From contig JBBSBV010000022.1 in NCBI GenBank assembly GCA_038250905.1, forward strand, positions 12,969 through 76,968: a DNA stretch of 64,000 bases, in the 5' to 3' direction. The position numbers and the translations under genes were made by a program. The notes below the pieces were generated by a model. That model was not told where the DNA came from, ran no database searches, and worked only from the letters and a program-made list of their open reading frames with translations. Below, piece after piece: positions 18,085 through 27,180 of this stretch. Origin of the DNA: JAENVU01 sp038250905. GTDB lineage: Bacteria; Actinomycetota; Acidimicrobiia; IMCC26256; JAENVU01. The stretch's first letter is position 1. The number at the start of each line of letters is the position of its first letter.

Positions 18085-18160
18085 ACTCCCGCCCAACGGT
18101 TTCCGCGCGCCCGTGGCCCGAGCGGCCCGTGAACGAAGTGAACACGAGCGGGAAGCCAGT
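18085..18160. repeat. Low-complexity GAACGAAGTGAAC/GAGCGG tract
   Basis: Third member of the purine-rich intergenic tracts, between an ABC-2 permease gene and the acyl-CoA dehydrogenase gene on the same strand. It includes GAACGAAGTGAACACGAGCG. Confidence 0.35.
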
Positions 18161-18163
18161 GCG

Positions 18164-18991
18164 CTAGGCCACCTTGCGATAACGGCGGATCGACAACGGT
18201 GCGAACACCGCGATGATCGCGACGATCCACGCGAGGGCGGAGACCACCTTGCCGGCCGTCGGACCACCGATCGTGAGCACGCGCACCGCGTTGATCACCG
18301 CGGTCACCGGTTGGTGGCTGGCGAAGGCCTGCAGCCAGCCCGGCATGGTCGACACCGGGACGAATGCCGCCGACGCGAACACCAGGACCGCGACGATCGG
18401 GAAGAACGCCGCTTGCGCGGTCTCCGCGTTGGGTGCCATGAGGCCGAGCAACGCGGAGAGCCACGAGAGCGCGTACGAGAAGAACAGCACGATGGTCATC
18501 GCCGCGATCAACGCGAGCGCGCTCGTGTGGTAGTTGAAGCCCACCAAGAAGCCCACCGCGGTCATCACGATGACCACGAAGACGTTGCGCACGAGGTCGG
18601 CCGACGTGCGACCGACGAGGACGGCCGAGCGTGCCATCGGCAGGGACCGGAACCGTTCGATCAGGCCGGCCTGCAGGTCCTCGGCGAGTCCCACCCCGGT
18701 GTTCAGCGCCCCGAACGTGACCGACTGCACCCACACCCCCGCCATCAGGAAGTCGACGTACGGGATGCCGCCGGGAATCGTGATCGCGCCGCCGAACACA
18801 TAGACGAACATCAGCACGAAGATGACCGGTTGGACGGTCGAGAACACGATGAGTTCGGGATTGCGCGTGAGTCGCAGCAGGTTGCGCCACGTCATGGTCA
18901 TGGCGTCGCGGACCACGTTGCCCGCGTGCGGCCGTGCCTCCGCGGCCAGGACGGACGGGTCGACGGTCGTGGTGGCCGGTGCGACGGTCAT
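18164..18991 (-). CDS. ABC-2 type exporter permease (DrrB-like)
   Basis: 275 residues with six membrane helices. The family signature EDLQAGLIERFRSLPMARSA lies before helix 3, and the C-terminal outer loop has AFVPVSTMPGWLQAFASHQPVT, both typical of daunorubicin-resistance permeases. It pairs with the ATPase gene upstream, whose stop overlaps this start by four bases. Substrate unknown; such systems export antibiotics or lipids. Confidence 0.92.
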   Translation of the reverse strand: MTVAPATTTVDPSVLAAEARPHAGNVVRDAMTMTWRNLLRLTRNPELIVFSTVQPVIFVLMFVYVFGGAITIPGGIPYVDFLMAGVWVQSVTFGALNTGVGLAEDLQAGLIERFRSLPMARSAVLVGRTSADLVRNVFVVIVMTAVGFLVGFNYHTSALALIAAMTIVLFFSYALSWLSALLGLMAPNAETAQAAFFPIVAVLVFASAAFVPVSTMPGWLQAFASHQPVTAVINAVRVLTIGGPTAGKVVSALAWIVAIIAVFAPLSIRRYRKVA

Positions 18992-19944
18992 GACCCAGCC
19001 TCCGACGACGTTTCGGCGGTATGGCCGGTGAGTTCGAGGAACACGTCGTCGAGCGTGGGTTCGCGCACCGCGAGCGCCTCGACGTCGAGCCCCGCGGCAT
19101 CGAGGGCCCGCACGGCGGCGAGGACCGCGGGACCGCTGTCGGGCACCTGGATCGCGACGCCGTTGGCAGTGTCGGCCAGCGCCGGCATACCGACCGGCGC
19201 CAGCGCCGCGCGCGCCCGGTCCACGTCCCCGATCGGAACGTTCACCTCGATGTGCGTGGAACCGATGCGCCCCTTGAGCTCGGTGGCCGTACCCTCGGCG
19301 ATCACCTGCCCGTGGTCGATCACCACGATGTGGTCGGCGAGCCGGTCGGCTTCCTCGAGGTACTGCGTCGTGAGCAGCACGCTCGTGCCGTCGGCGACCA
19401 GCTCGGCGATGATCCCCCAGAGGTCGAGTCGAGATCCGGGGTCGAGCCCGGTGGTGGGCTCGTCGAGGAACAGCACGGGCGGGCGGTGGACGAGCGCAGC
19501 CGCGAGGTCGAGCCGGCGGCGCATGCCACCGGAATAGGTCTTGAGCGACCGGTCGGCCGCGTCGCTCAACCCGAACCGCCCGAGCAGCTCCTCGGCGCGC
19601 GACTCGGTCTCGGCGTTGGACAGGTGCGTGAGCCGCCCGGCCAGGCGCAGGTTCTCGCGCCCGGTGAGCACCTCGTCGACCGCTGCGTACTGGCCCGCGA
19701 GTCCGATGCGGAGCCGCACCGACTGCGGGTACTTCGCGACGTCGATGCCGAGCACTTCGCCGCGGCCCTGGCCCACCGGCAGGATCGTGGTGAGCATGCG
19801 CACCGCGGTGGTCTTCCCTGCACCGTTCGGGCCGAGGAGCCCGAGCACGGTGCCCGCCTCCACGCCGAACGAGACACCGTCGAGGGCGACGACATCCCCG
19901 AAACGCTTGCCCAGATTGTCGGCTCGGATCGCCAAATCGGTCAT
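18988..19944 (-). CDS. ABC-2 type exporter ATP-binding protein (DrrA-like)
   Basis: 318 residues. Walker A GPNGAGKTT, Q-loop AGQYAAVDE, signature YSGGMRRRL, Walker B LFLDEPTTGLD and switch His region LTTQYLEEAD, where Gln replaces the usual His (as is common in DrrA proteins). The C-terminal extension contains LDVEALAVREPTLDDVFL, the DrrA-type regulatory tail. The ATG at 19944 is chosen since homology starts at TDLAIRADNLGKRFG. Confidence 0.93.
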   Translation of the reverse strand: MTDLAIRADNLGKRFGDVVALDGVSFGVEAGTVLGLLGPNGAGKTTAVRMLTTILPVGQGRGEVLGIDVAKYPQSVRLRIGLAGQYAAVDEVLTGRENLRLAGRLTHLSNAETESRAEELLGRFGLSDAADRSLKTYSGGMRRRLDLAAALVHRPPVLFLDEPTTGLDPGSRLDLWGIIAELVADGTSVLLTTQYLEEADRLADHIVVIDHGQVIAEGTATELKGRIGSTHIEVNVPIGDVDRARAALAPVGMPALADTANGVAIQVPDSGPAVLAAVRALDAAGLDVEALAVREPTLDDVFLELTGHTAETSSEAGS

Positions 19945-20040
19945 CAACGCAGCCTCGCAGAGGTCGACACCTCGCTCGCGGATCGGCCTGGGACCGACAA
20001 GTCCCGGAACAAGGCCGTCGCCCTCTAGGTTCTCGCCCAC

Positions 20041-21960
20041 ATGCAGATGCACCAAACCATGATGGGATTCCGTCGCGATCCCGACGTCGTCAACGGGAAA
20101 CGGGTGGAACGCGCCCTGATCCGCCGGGTGCTGCGGATGACGAGCCCCTACCGCGGTGCACTGATCGGATTCCTGATCACCGTCATCCTCGCGGCGGCGG
20201 TGGGCGTGGTCCCGTCACTGTTGTTCCGGGCCCTCCTCGACGACGCGGTGGGCTCCAAGAACGAGACGCTCGTCCTGGGTCTCGCCCTGGCCGCGGTCGG
20301 CGTGGCGTTCGCCAACGCCGTGCTGAGCCTCCTCCAACGCTGGTACTCCGCGCGGGTCGGTGAAGGCCTGATCTACGACATGCGCGTGGCGCTCTTCGAC
20401 CACGTCCAACGCCTCCCGATCTCGTTCTTCACCCGTGTCCAGACCGGGGCGCTCATGAGCCGGATGAACGGTGACGTCGTCGGTGCCCAGCAGGCCGTCA
20501 CCAACACCATCGGCACGGTGGTCCAGAACATCATCACCCTCGCGATCACGCTCGGCGTCATGATCGGGCTCGAGTGGCGGCTCACGCTCCTCACCCTGGT
20601 CGTGCTCCCGGCCTTCATCATCCCGGCCCGCCGCATCGGCCGCAGGCTCCAGGTGATCACGCGCGACGGCTTCATGGTGAATGCGTCCATGAGCAACACG
20701 ATCGCGGAACGGTTCAACGTGGCCGGGGCGCTCGTCGTGAAGCTCTTCGGCCGCCAGGATCGCGAGCGTGACGGCTTCGCGACGCGCGCCGCGCAGGTGC
20801 GCGACATCGGCGTCTCCTCCGCGATGTACTCCCGGGTGCTCATGGTGGCCCTCGGCTTCGTCGCCGCAGTCGGGACCGCCATCGTCTACTTCGTCGGCGG
20901 CCGCATGGTCATCGACGGCACGATCTCGATCGGGACCCTCGGCGCGCTCACCCTGCTCGTCGCGCAGATCTACCAGCCCCTCACGCAGCTCACCAACGCC
21001 CGCGTCGACGTGCTCACCGCCCTCGTGAGTTTCGAGCGGGTGTTCGAGGTCCTCGACTTCCCGGCGCTCGTCGCGGAGAAGCCGGGCGCCTACGACCTCG
21101 TCGACCCCACCGGACGGATCGAGATCGACCACGTCTGGTTCCGGCACCCGGCACCCGCCGTCGCGTCGCTGGCCTCGCTCGAGGAGGGCATGCCCGAACT
21201 CGAGACCGAACCGAGTGACTGGATCCTGCGCGACGTCAGTCTCACCGTCGAGCCGGGGGAACTCATCGCCTTCGTCGGTCCTTCGGGCGCCGGCAAGACC
21301 ACGACCGCAATGCTGATCCCCCGCATCGCCGACGTCGAGGAGGGGTCGGTGCGCCTCGACGGCCACGACGTGCGCGAACTCACCCTGTCGTCGATCGGCG
21401 ACGCGGTCGGGTTCGTGATGCAGGACCCGCACCTCTTCCACGACACGATCGGCGAGAACCTGCGCTACGCGAAGCCCGATGCCACCGACGACGAGCTCGT
21501 CGAAGCGTGCCGGTCGGCGCGGATCCACGACCTCGTCATGTCGTTGCCCGACGGCTACGACACGATCGTCGGCGAACGCGGGTACCGCATGTCGGGTGGC
21601 GAGAAGCAACGTCTCGCGATCGCACGCGTGCTGCTGAAGCAACCGGCCATCGTGATCCTCGACGAAGCGACCTCGCACCTCGACTCCGAGTCCGAGCACG
21701 CGATCCAACGCGCGCTCGACGCAGCACTGACCGGCCGCACCGCGATCGTGATCGCCCACCGTCTCTCCACCATCGTGAACGCCGACCGGATCCTCGTGAT
21801 CGACGACGGTGTCGTCGTCGAGACCGGAACGCACGACGCCCTGCTCGCGGCGGGCGGTCTCTACGCGGATCTGTACCGCACCCAGCTCGACCGGGATCGT
21901 GCCAACGTGGACGAGCTCCTGGGCTCGGATCCACAGGCCGATCGGGCCCAATCCGCCTGA
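20041..21960 (+). CDS. ABC exporter half-transporter, fused membrane and ATPase domains
   Basis: 639 residues. Six membrane helices in the first ~320 residues are followed by an ATPase with Walker A GPSGAGKTT, signature MSGGEKQRL, Walker B IVILDEATSHLD and switch IAHRLSTI. A 40-residue insertion rich in acidic residues (ASLASLEEGMPELETEPSD) sits just before the ATPase domain. The type-1 exporter fold implies export of lipids, peptides or drugs; it should work as a homodimer or with a partner elsewhere. Confidence 0.93.
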   Translation: MQMHQTMMGFRRDPDVVNGKRVERALIRRVLRMTSPYRGALIGFLITVILAAAVGVVPSLLFRALLDDAVGSKNETLVLGLALAAVGVAFANAVLSLLQRWYSARVGEGLIYDMRVALFDHVQRLPISFFTRVQTGALMSRMNGDVVGAQQAVTNTIGTVVQNIITLAITLGVMIGLEWRLTLLTLVVLPAFIIPARRIGRRLQVITRDGFMVNASMSNTIAERFNVAGALVVKLFGRQDRERDGFATRAAQVRDIGVSSAMYSRVLMVALGFVAAVGTAIVYFVGGRMVIDGTISIGTLGALTLLVAQIYQPLTQLTNARVDVLTALVSFERVFEVLDFPALVAEKPGAYDLVDPTGRIEIDHVWFRHPAPAVASLASLEEGMPELETEPSDWILRDVSLTVEPGELIAFVGPSGAGKTTTAMLIPRIADVEEGSVRLDGHDVRELTLSSIGDAVGFVMQDPHLFHDTIGENLRYAKPDATDDELVEACRSARIHDLVMSLPDGYDTIVGERGYRMSGGEKQRLAIARVLLKQPAIVILDEATSHLDSESEHAIQRALDAALTGRTAIVIAHRLSTIVNADRILVIDDGVVVETGTHDALLAAGGLYADLYRTQLDRDRANVDELLGSDPQADRAQSA

Positions 21961-22049
21961 GCAGCTCCTGACCGCCGACCCCGTTGCCGGACGACCGACC
22001 GGTACCATCGGAGTCCGGCTCCCGACCCGACTGACCGTCTTCACGCTGC

Positions 22050-23159
22050 ATGGCTGATCCCGAAATCTCTGCTCCGTCGAGCCGCCGCACGAACCGCGTC
22101 CACCGCAACCAGCGCTGGCGTCGCATCGCGGCGCTGGCCGGCGGAGGCGTCGTGGTCGTCCTCGCGATCGGCGTCGCGCTCGTCTTCACCAACGTCGTGA
22201 CCTGGCCGGGCAGCGCCGACGCCCACGTCACCGCGTCGCCGCACGACCCGACGACCACCACGAGCCGACCGCGGGCGACCGTCCACCACCGGGCACTCAG
22301 CGCCAGCGACCCGTTGCGGCTGTGGATCGCCGGCGACTCCCTCGCCGGCTCGATCGGACCGTCGCTCGGAAAGATGACCGCCGACACCGGTGTGGTGCAG
22401 CCGCAGTACGACTCGCGCGTCTCGAGCGGTCTGTTGAACACCAAGTTCTTCGACTGGCCCAAGCAGGTGACCGAGCAACTCGCGCTCCTCCGCCCCGAGG
22501 CCGTGGTGTTCATCGTCGGGACCAACGACGCGAACGTCTGGAACTCGTCACTCGCCGCCGACTACCGGTTGCGCACCGAGACGCTCATGCGCCAGCTCGT
22601 GGGGCCGGACCACCGCGAGGTGCTGTGGGTCGGTCCCCCCGTCGCCAAGGCCAAGTCGCTCGAGACCGGTGGCCTCGCGGTCGCCCAGATCCAGAAGGAC
22701 GCGGCCGCGGCGGTGCCCGGCGTCACCTACGTGGATGCCCACGCACTGTTCGCTGACGCCCAGGGCCAGTACCAGCAGTCGTTCGCCGACGAGCTGGGTC
22801 GCCGCCAGGTGATGCGCGCGGGAGACGGTGTGCACTTCTCGGTGGCCGGAGGCGACTACATCAGCCGCGCGCTCTATCGGATCCTCGACCGTCACTGGGA
22901 CCTCACCAAGCAGTCGATCCCCGGCGCTCCGAAGCCGGTGCTCGAGACCAAAGGCTCGACCCAGGTCCCGGGCACCCACCGGTCGGTCGGCGCCCAGACG
23001 AGCGACCCGGGATCCACGGGGTCCGGGTCCTCCACCACGACCACGACGACGAGCACGACCACGACCACGGCGCCGGGCGGCGGGAGCACCACGACGACCA
23101 CGACGACGACCCCATCGGTGTCGTCCACCACCAGTTCCACCCCCGCACCCGTGCCGTAG
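22050..23159 (+). CDS. Membrane-anchored SGNH/GDSL hydrolase (DUF459-like) with Thr-rich tail
   Basis: 369 residues. A basic N-terminus and one membrane helix (about 28-48) place the rest outside the cell. The catalytic domain has IAGDSLAGSIG (block I Ser), VVFIVGTNDANVWN (Gly-Asn of blocks II/III) and DGVHFSVAGGDYIS (Asp/His of block V). This resembles DUF459 proteins, which act on envelope polymers or ester groups. The final ~50 residues are almost only Thr, Ser, Gly and Pro, likely a flexible or glycosylated tail. Confidence 0.82.
   Translation: MADPEISAPSSRRTNRVHRNQRWRRIAALAGGGVVVVLAIGVALVFTNVVTWPGSADAHVTASPHDPTTTTSRPRATVHHRALSASDPLRLWIAGDSLAGSIGPSLGKMTADTGVVQPQYDSRVSSGLLNTKFFDWPKQVTEQLALLRPEAVVFIVGTNDANVWNSSLAADYRLRTETLMRQLVGPDHREVLWVGPPVAKAKSLETGGLAVAQIQKDAAAAVPGVTYVDAHALFADAQGQYQQSFADELGRRQVMRAGDGVHFSVAGGDYISRALYRILDRHWDLTKQSIPGAPKPVLETKGSTQVPGTHRSVGAQTSDPGSTGSGSSTTTTTTSTTTTTAPGGGSTTTTTTTTPSVSSTTSSTPAPVP
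23028..23148. repeat. ACG/ACC trinucleotide tract encoding poly-Thr
   Basis: In-frame ACC, ACG and ACA codons repeat over about 120 bp at the end of the SGNH hydrolase gene. Comparable tracts occur at 59932-59990 and in shorter form near 40055. Such simple sequence is prone to slippage in multiples of three. Confidence 0.7.
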
Positions 23160-23214
23160 CGACGCCGCTCCGCTTGGGGGCACGTGGGAGGCCCGTCGGT
23201 AGGCTGACCCGCCT

Positions 23215-24840
23215 ATGACTGACACTCACGCAGCCGCGTCCGCGGCCGTCGACGCCGCGGGTGCGCTCGTGAACGCGGCGGCCCGTCACCTCGCCGAGGC
23301 CGCGTCCGACGGCGGACGGATCTCGGTGTCCAAGCTCGACCAGCACCAGGTCGTGGCCTACGACCTCGCCCACGCCGCCGCGGCCGTCGCGGGTTCGCGC
23401 GTGATGCTCGAGTACGCGCTGCACGGTGACCTCGAGGCGAAGCTTTCGTACGCGTACATCGCCGACGTCTTCGCCGACATCGTGTCGCGCCTCGTCGGGC
23501 GGGAGGCCGAGTGGGGCGTCGACCCGGCTTCGCTCGCCAGCGCCCACGACTTCGTCGCCGCCCATCGGGACCCGGCGTTCCTCGAGTCCCTGGCCGACGA
23601 ACTCCCCCGTCACGGCACCGGTCCGGCGCACCTCGACGACGAGTTCGACATGGTGCGTGACACCTTCCACCGCTTCGCCGAGGACAAGATCCGTCCGGTC
23701 GCCGAGCACATCCACCGCACCAACGCCGACATCCCCGAAGCGATCATCGAGGGAATGGCCGAGATCGGCGGGTTCGGACTCTCGGTGCCCGAGGAGTACG
23801 GCGGTTTCGCCGCGGGGGGCGAGTCGGACTACCTCGCCATGTGCGTGGCGACCGAGGAGCTGTCCTGGGGATCGCTCGGCGCGGGTGGTGCGCTCATCAC
23901 CCGGCCCGAGATCCTCACCCGCGCGGTCGTCAAGGGTGGGACCGAGGAGCAGAAGCACGCTTGGCTCCCCCAGATCGCGAGCGGCGAGCGGATCGTCGGC
24001 GTGATGGTGACCGAACCCGACTACGGGTCGGACGTCGCCGGCGTGAAGGTCTCTGCCACCGCGACCGACGGCGGCTACCTCGTGAACGGCGTCAAGACGT
24101 GGTGCACGTTCGCAGGCCGCGCCGACACGCTCATGGTGCTGGCCCGGACCGATCCCGATCGTTCGCTCGGCCACCGCGGGCTCTCGGTACTGGTCATCGA
24201 CAAGGAGTCGGCACCCGGCCACCACTTCGCGTTCGACGACGGACGCGGCGGCAAGATGGAAGGCCGCGCCATCGACACGCTCGGTTACCGGGGCATGCAC
24301 TCGTACGAGGTCGCGTTCGACAACTGGTTCGTCCCGGCGGGGAACCTCATCGGCCTCGAGGGTGGACTCGGCAAGGGTTTCTACCTGCAGATGGAGGGCT
24401 TCGAGAACGGCCGGCTGCAGACCGCGGCCCGGGCCGTCGGTCTCATGCAGGCCGCGTTCGAAGCGGGGCTCAGCTACGCCCAGGACCGCAACGTCTTCGG
24501 CAAGCCGATCTTCGACTACCAGCTCTCCAAGGTGAAGTTGGCGAAGATGGCAGCCCTCATCTGCGCGGGTCGGCAGTTCTCCTACGACGTCGCCCGGAAG
24601 ATGGCGATCGGCGAGGGTGCCCTCGAAGCGAGCATGGTCAAGGCCTACGTGTGTCGGGCCGCCGAGTGGGTCACCCGGGAGGCGCTCCAACTCCACGGCG
24701 GGATGGGATACGCCGAGGAGTTCCCGGTCTCGCGGTATTTCGTCGACGCCCGCGTCCTCTCGATCTTCGAGGGGGCCGACGAGACGCTCTGCCTGCGCGT
24801 GATCGCCCGGCGCCTCACCGAGCAGGCCCTCTCCGCCTAG
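23215..24840 (+). CDS. Long acyl-CoA dehydrogenase, methylsuccinyl-CoA dehydrogenase-like
   Basis: 541 residues, about 150 more than a normal acyl-CoA dehydrogenase. The extra N-terminal region includes DQHQVVAYDLAHAAAAVAGSR, a feature I associate with (2S)-methylsuccinyl-CoA dehydrogenase (Mcd) of the ethylmalonyl-CoA pathway. The core has MVTEPDYGSDVAGVKVSA, VKTWCTFAGRAD, LHGGMGYAEEFPVSRYF and the catalytic-base segment FEGADETL. The enzyme would oxidise methylsuccinyl-CoA to mesaconyl-CoA using FAD. Substrate assignment rests on architecture only. Confidence 0.85.
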   Translation: MTDTHAAASAAVDAAGALVNAAARHLAEAASDGGRISVSKLDQHQVVAYDLAHAAAAVAGSRVMLEYALHGDLEAKLSYAYIADVFADIVSRLVGREAEWGVDPASLASAHDFVAAHRDPAFLESLADELPRHGTGPAHLDDEFDMVRDTFHRFAEDKIRPVAEHIHRTNADIPEAIIEGMAEIGGFGLSVPEEYGGFAAGGESDYLAMCVATEELSWGSLGAGGALITRPEILTRAVVKGGTEEQKHAWLPQIASGERIVGVMVTEPDYGSDVAGVKVSATATDGGYLVNGVKTWCTFAGRADTLMVLARTDPDRSLGHRGLSVLVIDKESAPGHHFAFDDGRGGKMEGRAIDTLGYRGMHSYEVAFDNWFVPAGNLIGLEGGLGKGFYLQMEGFENGRLQTAARAVGLMQAAFEAGLSYAQDRNVFGKPIFDYQLSKVKLAKMAALICAGRQFSYDVARKMAIGEGALEASMVKAYVCRAAEWVTREALQLHGGMGYAEEFPVSRYFVDARVLSIFEGADETLCLRVIARRLTEQALSA

Positions 24841-24894
24841 CTCCGCTCGGCCGGCATTCGCACGACCCGGCCCGACGCTGGCAAGATCGCCGTC

Positions 24895-25341
24895 ATGTAC
24901 ACATCGATCGTCGTGGGCACGGACGGATCCGACACGGCGGCCATCGCCGTCCGACACGCCGTCGAGCTGGCCCAACTCGGGGGTGCGACGCTGCACGTCG
25001 TGCACGCATACCACCCGGTGAACGCAATGGGGGCCGCCCTCGGCGCCATCGACACCGACGCGGTGAGCTCCGCGCTGGCCGAGCAGGGCGCCGCCGTCTG
25101 CGCCGCCGCGGTCGCCGCAGCCACCGACGCGGGCGTGACCTCCGAGGTCCACGTCGTCGCCGGCGACCCGAGCGACGCATTGATCACCGTGACCGAGAAC
25201 GTGCATGCCGATCTCCTCGTCGTCGGCAACCGCGGCATGACCGGCGTGAAGCGCTTCGTGCTCGGCAGCGTGCCCAACAAGATCTCGCACCACGCCCACT
25301 GCAGTGTGCTGATCGTCGACACCGGTTCGCCGAGGGCCTGA
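24895..25341 (+). CDS. Universal stress protein (UspA family), ATP-binding type
   Basis: 148 residues forming a single Usp domain: VVGTDGSDTA at the N-terminus and the ATP-binding motif GNRGMTGVKRFVLGSVPN near the C-terminus. Usp proteins are cytoplasmic and rise under starvation or low oxygen. In mycobacteria many are controlled by DevR/DosR, and a DevR-like regulator is encoded at 50899, but I see no matching box upstream of this gene. Confidence 0.92.
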   Translation: MYTSIVVGTDGSDTAAIAVRHAVELAQLGGATLHVVHAYHPVNAMGAALGAIDTDAVSSALAEQGAAVCAAAVAAATDAGVTSEVHVVAGDPSDALITVTENVHADLLVVGNRGMTGVKRFVLGSVPNKISHHAHCSVLIVDTGSPRA

Positions 25342-25401
25342 CGACCGTCGGCCGCGGCAAATCCTCGGGAGTGGCTCGGGGCCGCACGCGAAGCTGACGC
25401 C

Positions 25402-26016
25402 ATGAACCCCGTCGAGTTCGCACTGACCGGTCGCGTCGTGCGGTTGACAACGATGACCACCGCGGACGTCGACGAACTCCTCGCCGCCGCGACTGCGGAC
25501 CGCGCCACGTACGGCTATACGACGGTGCCGGGTGATCGGGATTCCATGCGAGCGCATGTGGCCGCCCTGGTGGAGGCCCACCGACGCGGTCGTGACATTC
25601 CGTTCGTGACCCGCGACGCCACCACCGGCCGGGCCCTCGGGTCCACACGGTTCCTGGCGCTGCGTTGCTTCCACGATCGCGAGACGCCGGATGCGGTCGA
25701 GATCGGCGGCACGTGGCTGACCGCGTCAGCCCAGCGGACGGGCGTGAACACCGAGGCGAAGCTGCTGATGCTCACCCACGCGTTCGAGCATTGGGGCGTG
25801 CAGCGGGTCGACCTCAAGACCGATGCGCGCAACGAGCGGAGTCGTCGGGCGATCGAACGGATCGGCGCCCGGCTCGACGGCGTCCTACGGAACTGGCAGC
25901 CCTCGCTCGTCCCCGGCGAGGAAGGTCTCGCCCGGGACAGCGCCATGTACTCGATCGTCCCGGACGAATGGCCGGCCGTCCGCGACCGCCTCCGAGATAT
26001 GACCGGCGCGGACTAG
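25402..26016 (+). CDS. GNAT acetyltransferase, RimJ/RimL-like
   Basis: 204 residues. The GNAT fold shows as LTTMTTADVDELLAAA at the start, GSTRFLALR, EIGGTWLTASAQRTGVNTEAKLLML (the acetyl-CoA loop region) and LKTDARNERSRRAIERIGARLDGVLRNW, typical of RimJ/RimL-type N-acetyltransferases. It may acetylate a protein or small molecule. Its TAG stop lies in a CTAG that also serves the opposite gene. Confidence 0.88.
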   Translation: MNPVEFALTGRVVRLTTMTTADVDELLAAATADRATYGYTTVPGDRDSMRAHVAALVEAHRRGRDIPFVTRDATTGRALGSTRFLALRCFHDRETPDAVEIGGTWLTASAQRTGVNTEAKLLMLTHAFEHWGVQRVDLKTDARNERSRRAIERIGARLDGVLRNWQPSLVPGEEGLARDSAMYSIVPDEWPAVRDRLRDMTGAD

Positions 26017-26441
26017 GCGGTCTCCACATCGGCGACGAGCCGCTTCCCGAGGCTCACCGCGTCGTCCACAGCGAAGCCCAGCCGCTCGTAGAACGCGATC
26101 GCGTCGGGGTTGGACACACGGACCTGGAGGTTGATCTTCGGACAACCGAGCGCACGCAACCGGACTTCGACCTCGTGCATCAAGGATCGTCCGAGGCCGT
26201 GGCGTTGTCGGTCGGGATGGACCGCGAGGTAGTTCACCCACCCGCGATGGCCCTCGTATCCGGCCATCACGGTCGCGACGACGGCCCCGTCGAGCTCGCC
26301 GACGAGCAGGAGTCCGTCGGCCACGGCGAGCTTCCGCTCGATATCACGCACCGGGTCGTTCCACGGCCGGATGAGGTCGCAGGCGCGCCAGAGCTCGATG
26401 ACCGACGGCTGGTCGAGCGCCGTGAACGACCTGATCTGCAC
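26013..26441 (-). CDS. GNAT acetyltransferase, RimI-like
   Basis: 142 residues. It starts with MQIRSFTALDQPSVIELWRAC, and has the acetyl-CoA motif VHPDRQRHGLGRSLMHEVE and NPDAIAFYERLGFAVDD at the end, matching YpeA/RimI-type enzymes. It converges with the other acetyltransferase gene; the two stop codons overlap in the palindrome CTAG at 26013-26016. Substrate unknown. Confidence 0.9.
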   Translation of the reverse strand: MQIRSFTALDQPSVIELWRACDLIRPWNDPVRDIERKLAVADGLLLVGELDGAVVATVMAGYEGHRGWVNYLAVHPDRQRHGLGRSLMHEVEVRLRALGCPKINLQVRVSNPDAIAFYERLGFAVDDAVSLGKRLVADVETA

Positions 26442-26494
26442 GAACCGAGTCTCGCGCCGGTCCCGACCACCCCGGGAGGTGTCAGGCTGCAGTG

Positions 26495-27172
26495 ATGTCG
26501 GGACCGTCCAACCCTCGGGTGCGCATCGCGGTGCTCGCCGTCCCGATGGTGGCGCTGACGATCTCGCTGTACGTGGGGAACGCCCTGGCGCCGACCCTCG
26601 CCCACGACGCGCCGGTCCTGCTCCTCGTGCTCAGCCCGAGGCTCCGGTGGCTGCTCCTGACGTCCGCGCACGTCGACGCCTTCTGGTTCTTCGTGATCCC
26701 GTTCGTACGCGCCGTGATGGTGCTGTCGGTGTACTTCCTGCTCGGACGTTGGTACGGCGACCGAGCCCTGCGCTGGCTGGAGTCACGCGCTGGGAACGCG
26801 ATGCGACCGGTGCTCTGGATCGAACGGAACTTCCACCGGGCACGCGGGCCTATCACCTTCGTGTTCCCGGGCAACGTGGCCGCGATGCTCGCGGGGGCGG
26901 ACGGGATGGCTCCGCCGCTCTTCTTCGGGATCGCGCTCGCGAGTATCGAACTCCGCGTGTGGGCGGTACGGGCCCTCGCCAACGCGTTCCGCGGGCCGCT
27001 CCTCGACGCACTCGAATGGGTCGGCGACAACCAGGTGTGGTTGACCGTCCTCTCGGTGGCGACGGTGGTGGGCTGGGTGATGTGGTCGAACCGGCACGGC
27101 CTCACCCAGGGCGAGACGGTCGACGAATTGATCGCCGACTTCGATCCCGCCACCGATGTGGCCGACGGCTGA
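26495..27172 (+). CDS. Membrane protein of unknown family
   Basis: 225 residues with four to five hydrophobic segments, including an N-terminal signal-like helix and the stretch TFVFPGNVAAMLAGADGM. The glycine-rich membrane re-entrant pattern recalls DedA/VTT proteins, but the diagnostic motif is not clear, so I leave it unnamed. The C-terminal tail is acidic and cytoplasmic. An overlapping GTG directly precedes the chosen ATG. Confidence 0.7.
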   Translation: MSGPSNPRVRIAVLAVPMVALTISLYVGNALAPTLAHDAPVLLLVLSPRLRWLLLTSAHVDAFWFFVIPFVRAVMVLSVYFLLGRWYGDRALRWLESRAGNAMRPVLWIERNFHRARGPITFVFPGNVAAMLAGADGMAPPLFFGIALASIELRVWAVRALANAFRGPLLDALEWVGDNQVWLTVLSVATVVGWVMWSNRHGLTQGETVDELIADFDPATDVADG

Positions 27173-27180
27173 CCGGACCT

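Noticed and set aside
23028..23148. Short regularly spaced repeats suggesting a CRISPR array
   Set aside because: They are in-frame Thr codons within a coding tail, with no spacers or repeat units of CRISPR length.
22903..25674. Very long open frames opposite real genes (for example the minus strand across 22903-25674 and the plus strand across 8-2254)
   Set aside because: High GC codon bias leaves antisense frames open; the translations are Arg/His/Gly/Asp-rich without domains, while the other strand encodes clear families.
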